Source: Glaciecola sp. UBA983 (lineage in GTDB: Bacteria > Pseudomonadota > Gammaproteobacteria > Enterobacterales > Alteromonadaceae). From it: a stretch of 58,762 nt of DNA. A program made the translations under genes and the position numbers. How positions within the stretch are numbered: position 1 is the first letter of the stretch; each line of letters starts with the position of its first letter. Below are positions 1 through 9,472 of this stretch, piece by piece. The stretch spans positions 1 to 58,762 of the forward strand of contig DBBN01000090.1 in assembly GCA_002292215.1 (NCBI GenBank). Reading direction: 5' to 3'. The notes below the pieces were generated by a model. It did no database searches. It was given only the letters and a program-made list of their open reading frames with translations, and was not told where the DNA came from.

Positions 1-2
1 CC

Positions 3-1697
3 AAACAAGCATCAGGTGATGAGGGTTTGGCTAGTTCAAATTCTGTTTTTTCTCCTAACAAGCTGATTTCATTAATGTCCGACAAAGTTGAAATCGATTC
101 TGCCAAACTATTACAATCTCAGTTTACCTTCATGGAAAAGCAGTCTGCCTTATGGCAACAAGCTAGCATGGCTATGATGGGAGAGGCGTCGCAAAATATT
201 ATAGATGAGCAGCACTCTGATCGCCGTTTTAGTCATGATGAATGGCAAGCCAATCCAGTCTACAGCTATGTAAAGCAAGCCTATTTGTTGAACTCACAAA
301 TGCTTGAAAACATTGTTGATGCGATGGACTTTAAAGACTCTAAAACCGCAGAGCAAATTAAATTTTATACCCGACAATATATCAACTCAGTATCGCCTAC
401 TAACTATGTCTTAACCAATCCTGAAGTGTGTGAAGATATTTTAAAATCCAAAGGCGAAAGCATTCTTAAAGGCATGCAGAACTTCATGGAAGATTTTGAA
501 AAAAGCCCTATCGAAGCGTTCAAAATCACCCAAACTGATCATGACGCATTTACTGTCGGTGAAAATCTAGCGATGACACCCGGTGAAGTCGTCTTCAAAA
601 ACGAACTCATTGAGTTAATTCATTATAATCCCACTGTGGCAAAAACCAACGAACTGCCTTTATTGTTTGTTCCCCCGTTCATCAACAAATTTTACGTATT
701 GGATCTAGATGAAAGAAAATCGGCTATCAAAGCCTTATTAGATGCGGGTAATGATCTATTCGTCATTTCGTGGATTAATCCTGAAGCCGATTTAGCGGCC
801 AATGACTTCACTGACTATATGAAAAAAGGTCCCATCGCTGCGCTTGATGCCGTGTGTGAAATCACTAAAGCAAAGCAAGTTAATTTAACTGGATTCTGTG
901 TGGGCGGGACATTAAGCTCCGTCACCACGGCTTATTTACGTGCGCAAGGCGATACACGTATTGCATCGTTAACCCTACTGACCACCTTACTAGATTTTTC
1001 TGAGCCCGGTGAAATTGCTAACTATCTATCTGAAGAAATGTTACCTGTGATTGAAAATAACGCAGACATGAAAGGCATTTTTGATGGTCGAATTTTAGCG
1101 CTTTCATTTAGTTTACTTAGAGAAAATAGTTTGTTCTGGTCATTCTTTATTAAAAACTATTTACAGGGCAAAGATCCTGCACCATTTGATATTTTATATT
1201 GGAATTCTGATTCGACCAATATCCCTGCTGCATGTTTTAAAGATTACTTGCGCAACACATATTGGGATAATAAATTAAAAGATCCGAATGCTTGGGTCAT
1301 TGATGGGGTGGGCATAGACCTAGCTAACATCGATGTGCCTGTGTATGTCCTTGCTACGATGGCTGATCATATCGTGTTGTGGCAATCTGCATACTCAGGA
1401 TTGCAATATATTTCAGGTGAAAAACGTTTCGTACTAGCAGGCTCCGGCCATCTAGCGGGCGTTATCAACCCTATCAAAGGTGGCAAATACCCTCATTGGC
1501 TCAATGATAACCTTCCTAACGACGCAGAAGAATGGTTTAGCGGCGCTACCGAACACCCCGGATCGTGGTGGACGGATTGGCATTCGTGGCTTAACCAAAA
1601 ATCGAGCAAACGAACCAAGGCTCTCGTGCCTGGGGCACATAAAAACTTTCCGGTGCTTTATCCTGCGCCAGGTGAGTATGTGTTAAAACGTTTGTAG
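3..1697 (+). CDS. phaC: Class I polyhydroxyalkanoate synthase, 5' end outside window
   Basis: Polymerises (R)-3-hydroxyacyl-CoA into PHA at the granule surface. The lipase-like box GFCVGGT holds the nucleophile Cys (codon at 897-899). The Asp of ADHIVLW and the His of GSGHLAGV complete the catalytic triad typical of PhaC. The frame is open to the left edge: eight more codons precede the TTG at 27, and no ATG or GTG in this frame is visible. The real start is therefore probably upstream and the gene is 5'-partial. The visible 556 residues from TTG compare with about 590 in class I synthases. The pnt operon follows in the same direction. Small hairpins at 1710-1733 and 1764-1780 lie after the stop, but neither is a convincing terminator. 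Confidence 0.95.
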   Translation, partial: KQASGDEGLASSNSVFSPNKLISLMSDKVEIDSAKLLQSQFTFMEKQSALWQQASMAMMGEASQNIIDEQHSDRRFSHDEWQANPVYSYVKQAYLLNSQMLENIVDAMDFKDSKTAEQIKFYTRQYINSVSPTNYVLTNPEVCEDILKSKGESILKGMQNFMEDFEKSPIEAFKITQTDHDAFTVGENLAMTPGEVVFKNELIELIHYNPTVAKTNELPLLFVPPFINKFYVLDLDERKSAIKALLDAGNDLFVISWINPEADLAANDFTDYMKKGPIAALDAVCEITKAKQVNLTGFCVGGTLSSVTTAYLRAQGDTRIASLTLLTTLLDFSEPGEIANYLSEEMLPVIENNADMKGIFDGRILALSFSLLRENSLFWSFFIKNYLQGKDPAPFDILYWNSDSTNIPAACFKDYLRNTYWDNKLKDPNAWVIDGVGIDLANIDVPVYVLATMADHIVLWQSAYSGLQYISGEKRFVLAGSGHLAGVINPIKGGKYPHWLNDNLPNDAEEWFSGATEHPGSWWTDWHSWLNQKSSKRTKALVPGAHKNFPVLYPAPGEYVLKRL

Positions 1698-1822
1698 ACG
1701 GCGTCGGCTAGGAAGTAGCTTTCACGACTTCCTGCCCTGTCACTTAAACGACACTGTCAACAGCCTTAATTGAGTTAAGGTTTGCTCACGCCTATTTTTT
1801 AGTTAACTAGTATGAGGTAATG

Positions 1823-2977
1823 ATGACAACGATTGCTTTTCCAAAAGAGACCAAACCAGGCGAACAGCGCTGCGCCTTGCTGCCAAGTAATCTCAAAGCA
1901 TACGGGCTTTTAGGCCTAGATATCGCCGTTGAGAGTGGGATCGGCATTGATATATTTATTTCCGATGAGGCCTATGAAGCAGCAGGGGCGAAAGTCTTAT
2001 CACGCGCCGAAACACTGGCTGCGGGTGATATTGTGGTGAGTGTTAATAAGCTCGAATTAACCGATATTACGCACTGTCAAAAAGAGGCGGTATTAATCAG
2101 TTTTCTTGACCCATTTAACGAAGCTTCATATTTGACTACGTTATCCGAGTCAGGCCAAACCAGTATTAGTGTAGAAATGATCCCCCGCTCCAGTCGTTGC
2201 CAAAAAATGGATGCGCTCAGCTCTCAAGCCAGTCTAGCGGGGTATGCCATGGTCGGGATCGGAATGCATCAATTACAAACCATCCTGCCAATGATGATGA
2301 CCCCTGCAGGGACGATTAAAGCCGCCAAAGTATTTGTGATTGGTGCTGGTGTTGCAGGATTACAAGCCATTGCGACAGCAAAACGTCTCGGTGCTGCCGT
2401 AACCGCTTTTGATACCAGAGTAGTCGTCGCTGAACAAGTCCGTTCTCTTGGCGGAAAATTTCTAGATATCGATTTAGGGCAGACGGAACAAACCGCACAA
2501 GGCTATGCCACTGAATTAACGCCAGAACAAATGGCGATCCAGCAAGCGGCTCAAGAAGCCTGTATTGCAGATTCCGATATTGTCATTACCACCGCGCAAT
2601 TATTTGGTCGCAAGCCACCGCGTTTAATTAGTGCTAAGACGGTTGGCAAAATGAAACCAGGTAGCGTGATTGTCGATATGGCAGCTGAGTCAGGCGGTAA
2701 TGTTGAAGGAACCGTTGCAGGCAAGACAGTATTAAATCAAAACGTCTACCTCGTCGGTAATGGTAATTGGCCATGTTTTGTTGCCAAAGACGCTAGTCAA
2801 ATGTATGCCAATAATATGTTTAACTTGATTGCTGAGTTTTGTGACAAAGAAACCAAGACATTTACACTCGATATGGAAGATGACATTTTACAAAGCTGTG
2901 TGATCACACATGGCGGCAGCATTATTAATCCCGTAATTCGTAAGCACTTAAATCTGACTTCGGAGGCCAGCGCATGA
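1823..2977 (+). CDS. pntAA: NAD(P) transhydrogenase subunit alpha part 1 (NAD-binding dI)
   Basis: Soluble NAD(H)-binding subunit of the proton-translocating transhydrogenase, which uses the proton gradient to reduce NADP+ with NADH. The N-terminus (IAFPKETKPGEQR) is typical of the alanine dehydrogenase/PntA family. A GAGVAGLQA nucleotide-binding loop lies near residue 175. At about 384 residues it is the split (PntAA) form, unlike the fused PntA of E. coli. Two ATGs overlap at 1820 and 1823; the second is better spaced from the GAGG at 1814-1817. Its stop overlaps the next start in an ATGA junction. Lying between phaC and phaR, it probably supplies NADPH to PhaB; that link is inferred from position. 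Confidence 0.95.
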   Translation: MTTIAFPKETKPGEQRCALLPSNLKAYGLLGLDIAVESGIGIDIFISDEAYEAAGAKVLSRAETLAAGDIVVSVNKLELTDITHCQKEAVLISFLDPFNEASYLTTLSESGQTSISVEMIPRSSRCQKMDALSSQASLAGYAMVGIGMHQLQTILPMMMTPAGTIKAAKVFVIGAGVAGLQAIATAKRLGAAVTAFDTRVVVAEQVRSLGGKFLDIDLGQTEQTAQGYATELTPEQMAIQQAAQEACIADSDIVITTAQLFGRKPPRLISAKTVGKMKPGSVIVDMAAESGGNVEGTVAGKTVLNQNVYLVGNGNWPCFVAKDASQMYANNMFNLIAEFCDKETKTFTLDMEDDILQSCVITHGGSIINPVIRKHLNLTSEASA

Positions 2978-3249
2978 TCGCTATATATTTATTATTTATT
3001 TTAATGTTAGCCATTTTTGTCGGCTTTGAGCTGATCCAAAAGGTCCCTGCAACTTTGCATACTCCGTTAATGTCAGGGGCAAATGCGATTTCGGGGATCA
3101 CTGTGTTAGCCGCTATCGTGCTCGCAGGCGGTGAGTCGGGGGAAGCGGCAACGGTATTGGGTATTATTGGGGTGTTCTTTGCGACAATTAACGTCGTGGG
3201 TGGCTATTTAGTGACAGACCGCATGCTTGCCATGTTTAAAAAGAAGTAA
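2974..3249 (+). CDS. pntAB: NAD(P) transhydrogenase subunit alpha part 2 (membrane)
   Basis: Short membrane subunit (91 residues) carrying the helices that form the C-terminal part of PntA in fused enzymes. Three hydrophobic segments can be seen: the N-terminal helix, the segment around AISGITVLAAIVLAG and the segment around GIIGVFFATINVVGGY. The protein ends in a basic KKK tail. The start overlaps the pntAA stop by 4 nt (ATGA), indicating translational coupling, and pntB follows after 12 nt. With the neighbours this gives a complete three-subunit transhydrogenase of the Rhodospirillum rubrum type. Confidence 0.94.
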   Translation: MIAIYLLFILMLAIFVGFELIQKVPATLHTPLMSGANAISGITVLAAIVLAGGESGEAATVLGIIGVFFATINVVGGYLVTDRMLAMFKKK

Positions 3250-3261
3250 GGGGACAAGATT

Positions 3262-4626
3262 GTGGATACCACTATTTTTATTAATATCATATATGTTATT
3301 TCAGCTGCGTTATTTATTTATGGACTAAAATTACTCGGCCACCCAAGTACCGCACGCAAAGGCAATCGGCTTTCAGCCATAGCCATGTTAATAGCGATTA
3401 TTGTGACATTACTTGACCAGCATATCGTGTCATACAGCTGGATTATCATTAGTGTGTTGGCCGGTTCTGCGGTCGGCGTCTATGTGTCGAAAAAAGTCGA
3501 AATGACAGGGATGCCAGAACTGGTCTCATTATTTAATGGCGTGGGCGGGTTAGCTAGTGCCGCGGTTGCTATTGCTGCGATGGTAGGCTCTGATTTAACC
3601 TCAGGTCTGGCAACCATTAGTGTGATTGCGTTGATTATTGGTGCGGTGACCTTTTCGGGGTCATTGATCGCATGGGGAAAACTATCTGAGCGCATCTCAG
3701 GCAAGCCCATTGTATTTAACCAACAAGCTATTGCCAACTACGCATTAATTGGTGTGACAATACTATTTAGTGCTTTATACGTCATTTACCCCTCATCGAC
3801 GCTGTTTATTTGTGCTGTCATTGCCTTGGCATTAGCCATCGGCGTGATGGTAGTACTACCCATTGGTGGCGCAGATATGCCAGTCGTCATCTCGTTATTA
3901 AATAGTTATTCTGGTTTAGCCGCTTGTGCTGCCGGTTTTGCATTAGAAAATAACTTGTTGATTGTAGCAGGTGCATTAGTCGGTGCGAGTGGTATTATCT
4001 TAACCAATATCATGTGTAAAGCGATGAACCGTTCATTAGTCAATGTCCTCACGAGTGGCTTTCAAGAAGTGGTTAGCATGGATATTGTGGTCGAAGGTGA
4101 AATCAAACCTATCAGTGCCGACGATGCGTTTTATGTGTTAGAGGCTGCACAATCTATTTTGGTCATTCCTGGTTATGGAATGGCTGTGGCACAAGCCCAA
4201 CATGCAATGAAAGAACTGCAAGAATTACTTGAAAGTAATGATGCTGAAGTCGTCTATGGGATCCACCCCGTTGCGGGTCGTATGCCCGGTCATATGAATG
4301 TGTTATTGGCTGAGGCTGATGTATCGTATGATTTATTATTAGAAATGGACGAAGTGAATCAACGTATGGAAAACTTTGATGTTGCAATTGTTATCGGTGC
4401 CAACGATGTGGTGAACCCTGCAGCGCGTGAATTAAAAGGCAGTCCGATTTACGGCATGCCAGTCATTAATGCTGATTTAGCCAAAAACGTGTTTGTGATC
4501 AAGCGCAGTATGTCGTCAGGCTTTGCTGGTGTTGATAATCCGTTGTTCTTTAAAGATAACACCCGCATGATCTTTGGTGATGCCAAAGAAGTGTTGAATA
4601 ACATTGTGCGCCAATTTGCTGATTAA
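3262..4626 (+). CDS. pntB: NAD(P) transhydrogenase subunit beta
   Basis: Membrane and NADP(H)-binding subunit of the transhydrogenase. The N-terminal half contains about eight hydrophobic helices. The C-terminal dIII domain carries the NADP motifs GYGMAVAQAQ and GIHPVAGRMPGHMNVLLAEA (near residues 300-360) and the VIGANDVVNPAA segment, all diagnostic of PntB. It starts at GTG with an AAGGGG ribosome-binding site 9 nt upstream. At 454 residues it is close to E. coli PntB (462). It is last in the pntAA-pntAB-pntB operon. Confidence 0.95.
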   Translation: MDTTIFINIIYVISAALFIYGLKLLGHPSTARKGNRLSAIAMLIAIIVTLLDQHIVSYSWIIISVLAGSAVGVYVSKKVEMTGMPELVSLFNGVGGLASAAVAIAAMVGSDLTSGLATISVIALIIGAVTFSGSLIAWGKLSERISGKPIVFNQQAIANYALIGVTILFSALYVIYPSSTLFICAVIALALAIGVMVVLPIGGADMPVVISLLNSYSGLAACAAGFALENNLLIVAGALVGASGIILTNIMCKAMNRSLVNVLTSGFQEVVSMDIVVEGEIKPISADDAFYVLEAAQSILVIPGYGMAVAQAQHAMKELQELLESNDAEVVYGIHPVAGRMPGHMNVLLAEADVSYDLLLEMDEVNQRMENFDVAIVIGANDVVNPAARELKGSPIYGMPVINADLAKNVFVIKRSMSSGFAGVDNPLFFKDNTRMIFGDAKEVLNNIVRQFAD

Positions 4627-4784
4627 GGTCGCATCTAGCCCCTGCTCTACGTTGTTTATTACAGCCATACGCAAGTGTTGCCGATAATAGATAAATACAC
4701 TAGAGCAGGTTGCTAGGAACTCTAAACTTCTATACAGTGGCTGCTGTACCAAACATTTGGTTTCATTTTAAGGGCAATTTATTC

Positions 4785-5207
4785 GTGGTCACTATTAAGA
4801 AGTACCCCAATCGTCGTTTGTACGATACCTCACAAAGTAAATATATCAATCTTGACCACATTAAAACCTTAATCAATGCACGTACTGAATTTGAAATTGT
4901 CGACTCCAAGACAAGCGATGTGATCACAAAATCCATCTTGCTACAAATTATTAGTGAATCAGAAACCAACCAATCCCAATCATTACTAACTGATAAATTA
5001 CTGCAACAACTTATCCGTTTCTATGATTCAGATATGCAGCCTTATGTAAGGCAATATTTGGAACAATCCTTAGTGCAATTTATCGAGCAACAAGACAAAG
5101 TACAAAGCCTAGTTAAAAATATGGTAGATACCTCGCCGGTCGGTATTTTTACTAAGATGATGGAAACCAACATGCAAGCTTGGAATCCCAGCAAAGAAAA
5201 GAAATAA
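4785..5207 (+). CDS. phaR: PHA accumulation transcriptional regulator
   Basis: PhaR-type repressor that senses PHA granules and controls phasin expression. The N-terminal IKKYPNRRLYDT motif is the hallmark of the PHA/PHB accumulation regulator DNA-binding domain. The rest is the helical accumulation-regulator region. The chosen start is GTG at 4785, with AAGGG at 4770-4774 and the conserved motif starting at once, giving 140 residues. An in-frame TTG at 4710 would add a non-conserved tail. Candidate operators lie upstream of the first phasin gene (14338-14417). Its end is 5 nt from that of the convergent LysR gene. Confidence 0.9.
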   Translation: MVTIKKYPNRRLYDTSQSKYINLDHIKTLINARTEFEIVDSKTSDVITKSILLQIISESETNQSQSLLTDKLLQQLIRFYDSDMQPYVRQYLEQSLVQFIEQQDKVQSLVKNMVDTSPVGIFTKMMETNMQAWNPSKEKK

Positions 5208-5212
5208 CAGCC

Positions 5213-6100
5213 TTAACTTTGCGATAAAGCAGCAAATAAATTAATAAAATTCCGCTTAGTTATACCCAAATACATACTCGGATTAATGACACAGGTCACG
5301 CTATGAATAATCGGGATCACAATAGGGATTTGACATAACGTGCCATCAGCCAACTCTTTGGCAAATACATAATCAGGTCCAATACTAAAAAATCCTGAAT
5401 CAACCACCATTTCAATTAAAAATCTATAATCTGAGCAAATAATGCTGCGCGTCAATTGGTCAATATCGATAGTCAACTCTTCGCGTAAACGCTTGCGATA
5501 AAGATCATTCATCATCGGTATTGCAGCTGGGTAGTTAAACAATTCTTGCAGGGTTTCGCATCTTATCATCTCCGTTTGAGTGCGGGCACAAACGGCAATG
5601 ATAGGATATTGATGGTCTCCAAATTGTTGCAACCCTAAAGCGCTAATTTGAGTCGTATCTTGACAGATAGCAATGTCAATCTTGCCATGTGCCAACAAAT
5701 GCAATATCGCTTCCATATCATTATGAATAATTTCAATATTTACATTTGGATATACCGTTAAATATTGTTTAATTACCGTCAATAATTGTGTTTTATATGT
5801 TACCGGGCCCAGACCAACAACTAATCGGCCTGTTTTTCCACCAGCTAACTGAAGGACTTCATTATTAATCACATCCATTTGGCGAAGCAAAGGTGATGCC
5901 TGCTGTGCAATGTAAATAGCTAAATTGGTAGGTTTAGAATGCCCTTTACCACGCTCAAACAATTGCCCACTAATTTTCTTTTCAATCCTTTCAATCCTCG
6001 CGCTTAATGTCGGTTGCGTTATGCCTAATTCCTTGGCTGCACGAACAAAACTTCCATGAGAACAAATAGCATTTATATAGTCTACATCTTGCAAATTCAT
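5213..6100 (-). CDS. LysR-family transcriptional regulator
   Basis: A 295-residue LysR-type regulator. The N-terminal winged helix-turn-helix (residues 1-60) includes FVRAAKELGITQPTLSARIERIEKKISG. A periplasmic-binding-protein-like effector domain follows (about residues 90-290). It diverges from the TonB-dependent receptor gene at 6202, the classic arrangement for a LysR regulator and its target, and a 10-bp perfect palindrome lies between them. The effector is unknown; something linked to the adjacent uptake/DUF3604 module is the natural guess. Confidence 0.9.
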   Translation of the reverse strand: MNLQDVDYINAICSHGSFVRAAKELGITQPTLSARIERIEKKISGQLFERGKGHSKPTNLAIYIAQQASPLLRQMDVINNEVLQLAGGKTGRLVVGLGPVTYKTQLLTVIKQYLTVYPNVNIEIIHNDMEAILHLLAHGKIDIAICQDTTQISALGLQQFGDHQYPIIAVCARTQTEMIRCETLQELFNYPAAIPMMNDLYRKRLREELTIDIDQLTRSIICSDYRFLIEMVVDSGFFSIGPDYVFAKELADGTLCQIPIVIPIIHSVTCVINPSMYLGITKRNFINLFAALSQS

Positions 6101-6124
6101 AAAAGGTATAGCTTTTGACTATGA

Positions 6125-6134
6125 TAGTTAACTA
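6125..6134. promoter_or_regulatory. Palindrome in the LysR/TBDR divergent region
   Basis: TAGTTAACTA is a perfect 10-bp palindrome in the roughly 100-bp gap between the divergent LysR start (6100) and receptor start (6202). Dyad-symmetric AT-rich sites in such gaps are usual LysR operators. The assignment rests on position and symmetry only. Confidence 0.4.
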
Positions 6135-6201
6135 CAATTTAACATTTTGTTAATACATGTCAAGGAGTACAATACCTTCAATTCTTTGGGAGAAGTATTA
6201 T

Positions 6202-8559
6202 ATGTCTATAAAAACTCTAATAAAATTAAGTCCGTTATATTTAATGGGTGCGTTTACTTACGCACAGGATATCACCCCTGCCACTAACACAGACGCTGGT
6301 GCAAAAGATGTTGAAGTGATTATGGTCACAGCCACTCGTCGTTCTGAAAATATTCAAGACGTGCCAATTTCAATGACACAAATGTCAGGTGATTTTTTAG
6401 AACGCTCTGGTCTTAAAAATATTGATGATGTCGCTACGATGGTACCGAATTTTTTGATTGGTAAAAGTAGCCAATCAAACAATGTCCGAATGACTATCCG
6501 TGGTGTCGGCTCTGTGGGTAACGCTGCAATTGAAAGTAGTGTTGGTGTGTTCATCGATGGCGTGTATTACGCTCGCCCTGGTAGTGTAATTGGTAACTTA
6601 GTTGCCCTAGAATCAATCGAAGTATTGCGCGGTCCACAAGGTACACTATTTGGTCGTAACACACCAATGGGCGCATTAAATATCAATACCTTGGATCCGA
6701 CCAATGATCCTATGGCCAAAGTTAGTTTTGGGGTAGGCGATTATGGTGCCATCACCGGCACGGGTGTGTTTAGTGGTGCATTAACCGATACCGTTTCAGG
6801 ATTAATCTCGGTTAATTATTCGACGCGTGATGGTTACGGTTTTAATGAGTATGATGACACAGAAATCGGTGATCGGACTGAAACGGGTGTTCGTGGTAAA
6901 TTAAATTTCGACCTATCGGATAAGTTGAATGTATTAATTTCTGCTGATACCAACTCTACTGAACATACTGGCGAAGTAGTTGAAATTTTAGAAAACAGCA
7001 ACACACCGGTCTTTCAAGGCACAACAGCCGCACTATTAGGGACTGCTGCAAATACCGGTAATAGTTACGATGGCATCGTCAATCAATATAATGATGATGA
7101 AGTTGAAGATTCGCAATGGGGTGTATCAGCTGAAATCACCTATAAAATGGGTGATTATGAATTAAAGTCCATCACTGCCTTACGTGAATGGGATAATGAT
7201 TATCTTAACGAAGGGGCGTTACGTTTACCTGCTAATTTATTATCACGTAATACATTTACAACAAATACCTCAACATCACAAGAATTACAGATATTATCAC
7301 CAGAAGATGATACGTTTGAATATGTCGCAGGGTTGTATTTTTATTCAGAAGATTATGACATTGACCAAAACTTTGACACAGGTACTGCCTATTGCAGTCC
7401 CGTTGCTTTTGCGGTTATCCGTGGTCAATTAATTGCTGGTGGAATGGATCCTGCAACAGCGACGGCTACGGCTCAAGGCCAAGCAGCAGCCTGTGGAAGC
7501 TTTCCACAAGATGCAGGGACAGCTTCAGTTTTTAATCAAGAATTATCCAGTACCGCTGTATTTTTCCAAGGCACTTACCATGTTAATCCTAAGTTAGATG
7601 CGACATTTGGTATTCGTTATTCATCTGATGAGAAAACGGGTTATTTTGAAGAAGTGCTTGCTAATCCATTCTTAGGTTTAGTTCGTGCCGCTGAAAGCAT
7701 CGATATGGCATTTGAAGATGATAAAGTCACGTATTTAGCCAATTTAAGATATAAGATGTCTGATGACACGATGGTCTTTGCTAATGTATCAACTGGCTTT
7801 AAATCAGGTGGATTTAACTCTCAAGGTGGTGGTACCGCCTTACTAGAACGTCGTGTCTTTGGCAGTGAAACAACCACTAACTATGAACTTGGACTAAAAG
7901 GCAATTACATGGAAGGGAATTTCTCGACCAATGTGACATTATATCGTACCGATATTGCTGACTTCCAAGACCGTTCATTCGATGGCTTATCGTTTATTAC
8001 GTCAAATGCAGGTGAACTTCGTCAACAAGGTTTGGAAGTTGATTTCAAAGCCACACCGACTGACAATCTTGCTATTTATGGTGGGTATAGCTACCTTGAT
8101 TCAGCATTCTTAAGCTATCCAGGTGGATCACCTTTACCTGGTAACACTGGAGTGCAAGATCTAACTGGTCGTCCAAACCATCGTTCACCTAAGCACCAAG
8201 GTAACTTAACCTTTGACTATTCAGTTGAAATGGATGGCAAATATACGCTATTTGTTCGTCCTTCGTTGAGCTACATGGGTGAACATTATCAAGGTGGTGA
8301 TACCAACTTAAATACACAAACAATCCAAGCTGGTTATTCTATTATCAATCTATCTACCGGTATCGAAAACTATGATGCAGGCTGGAGAGTCGAAGCCTAT
8401 GTGAATAACTTAGCGGATAAAGAGTATTGCACAGGTATGTTTGACCAGCCCCTGGGCTCACAACTTGGTGCGATCAATGCCGCTAATAACACCGTTGTGT
8501 TACGTTGTGTTGTGGGTAACCCCAGAACGGCGGGCGTTCGCTTTAGCTACACTTACTAA
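6202..8559 (+). CDS. TonB-dependent outer-membrane receptor
   Basis: Ligand-gated outer-membrane transporter. It has a signal peptide (MSIKTLIKLSPLYLMGAFTYAQ), a TonB-box-like stretch with EVIMVTATRR, a plug domain ending in the conserved EVLRGPQGTLFGRN, and a long beta-barrel ending in an aromatic residue (RFSYTY). The ATG at 6202 is preceded by GGGAGAAG and starts the signal peptide directly; an ATG at 6157 would add 15 residues before it. The barrel resembles receptors for organic ligands more than classic catecholate siderophore receptors, but the substrate cannot be read from sequence. A strong terminator follows, so the next genes probably have their own promoter. Confidence 0.93.
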   Translation: MSIKTLIKLSPLYLMGAFTYAQDITPATNTDAGAKDVEVIMVTATRRSENIQDVPISMTQMSGDFLERSGLKNIDDVATMVPNFLIGKSSQSNNVRMTIRGVGSVGNAAIESSVGVFIDGVYYARPGSVIGNLVALESIEVLRGPQGTLFGRNTPMGALNINTLDPTNDPMAKVSFGVGDYGAITGTGVFSGALTDTVSGLISVNYSTRDGYGFNEYDDTEIGDRTETGVRGKLNFDLSDKLNVLISADTNSTEHTGEVVEILENSNTPVFQGTTAALLGTAANTGNSYDGIVNQYNDDEVEDSQWGVSAEITYKMGDYELKSITALREWDNDYLNEGALRLPANLLSRNTFTTNTSTSQELQILSPEDDTFEYVAGLYFYSEDYDIDQNFDTGTAYCSPVAFAVIRGQLIAGGMDPATATATAQGQAAACGSFPQDAGTASVFNQELSSTAVFFQGTYHVNPKLDATFGIRYSSDEKTGYFEEVLANPFLGLVRAAESIDMAFEDDKVTYLANLRYKMSDDTMVFANVSTGFKSGGFNSQGGGTALLERRVFGSETTTNYELGLKGNYMEGNFSTNVTLYRTDIADFQDRSFDGLSFITSNAGELRQQGLEVDFKATPTDNLAIYGGYSYLDSAFLSYPGGSPLPGNTGVQDLTGRPNHRSPKHQGNLTFDYSVEMDGKYTLFVRPSLSYMGEHYQGGDTNLNTQTIQAGYSIINLSTGIENYDAGWRVEAYVNNLADKEYCTGMFDQPLGSQLGAINAANNTVVLRCVVGNPRTAGVRFSYTY

Positions 8560-8589
8560 GTCAATAGCTACGTCTTTACAAAAATAATT

Positions 8590-8620
8590 AACGGGTACTT
8601 GAACAGTTACCCGTTTTTTC
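8590..8620 (+). terminator. Rho-independent terminator after the TonB-dependent receptor
   Basis: Stem arms AACGGGTA (8590-8597) and TACCCGTT (8608-8615) with a 10-nt loop, followed by a T run. It lies 30 nt after the receptor stop. Confidence 0.85.
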
Positions 8621-8680
8621 TTTTCTGGTAACCTTAACTATTATGTTAATTCTATTAATGTAAACTAAGCGTGATATTTT

Positions 8681-9472
8681 ATGTCCTTGATTAAAGAACC
8701 GTTGATTCATTTTTTAGCCATTGGTGGCTTTATTTTTATGCTCTATGCCGGATTGCAAAGTGATACCAGTGACAATATCATTCATGTTGATAAGGGGACC
8801 GTCCAATATCTGCAAACCAATTATCAAAAAATATGGAATATCGCGCCTAGCAAAGCAGAACTTGAGGCATTAATCTCAGAATATGCATTAGATGAAATTT
8901 ATTATCGTCAAGCTAAAGCCCTCGGCATTGATCAACAAGATCCATTGATCCGAAAGCGATTGCGCCAAAAAATGGAATTTATCAGCGAATCAATACGTGC
9001 CACTACTCCACCCTCCGATGAAGCATTGAATGCATTTTATCGTGATTATGCTGACCGATATCAAATACCACTAGAAGTGAGTTTTCAGCAACAATTTTTT
9101 AATGCTAGTTATACCCGACAAGAACTAGAGCAAGCCATTGCTAGCGACCAATTCCCTCCCAATGATCCTAACTTATTCAACCCTGAATATACCGCAATGA
9201 ACATCGTTGAAATCAATAAATTATTTGGTCAAGCATTTGGCTCCGAATTATTAGCGGCAGATTTGGCTGCTTCGATGCATATAATTCAATCTGGGCTTGG
9301 CTGGCATATTGTTACGCAACTGACTCGAACTGAAGCAACATCCCCTACTTATACAGAGGTTAAAACGCAAGTATTACGAGATTGGCAATATGCACAGCAA
9401 GCCGAATTTCGAGCCACTATGAATACAGCGTTATTGGCTGATTATCAGATTATTGTGGAGCCTGTGCAATGA
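8681..9472 (+). CDS. Membrane-anchored PpiC/parvulin-like peptidyl-prolyl isomerase
   Basis: 263 residues with one N-terminal membrane anchor (FLAIGGFIFMLYAGL). A SurA/PpiD-like helical region comes next (residues about 35-110, including YALDEIYYRQAKALGI and a DDxxIRKRLRQKMEF-like stretch). A degenerate parvulin-type rotamase domain is C-terminal (Rotamase_2-like, about 120-235). It probably acts in the periplasm as a foldase or chaperone. The 4-nt ATGA overlap with the HupE/UreJ-like gene shows they work as a unit, and the foldase may serve the receptor or the exported DUF3604 proteins. Enzymatic activity is uncertain. Confidence 0.78.
   Translation: MSLIKEPLIHFLAIGGFIFMLYAGLQSDTSDNIIHVDKGTVQYLQTNYQKIWNIAPSKAELEALISEYALDEIYYRQAKALGIDQQDPLIRKRLRQKMEFISESIRATTPPSDEALNAFYRDYADRYQIPLEVSFQQQFFNASYTRQELEQAIASDQFPPNDPNLFNPEYTAMNIVEINKLFGQAFGSELLAADLAASMHIIQSGLGWHIVTQLTRTEATSPTYTEVKTQVLRDWQYAQQAEFRATMNTALLADYQIIVEPVQ

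Noticed and set aside
27..29. TTG at 27 as the true phaC start
   Set aside because: The frame is open upstream to the window edge, so TTG is only the first possible start visible. The gene is treated as 5'-partial.
1710..1733. Hairpin aggaagt/acttcct after phaC as a terminator
   Set aside because: No T run follows. A second small hairpin at 1764-1780 is also weak and its T run is 14 nt away.
4641..4709. Inverted repeat cctgctcta/tagagcagg before phaR
   Set aside because: The 51-nt loop has no clear inner structure, and the arms do not match the TGC-rich phasin sites. Function not supported.
6157..6201. ATG at 6157 as the receptor start
   Set aside because: It would add 15 residues before a clean signal peptide. 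The ATG at 6202 has the better RBS.
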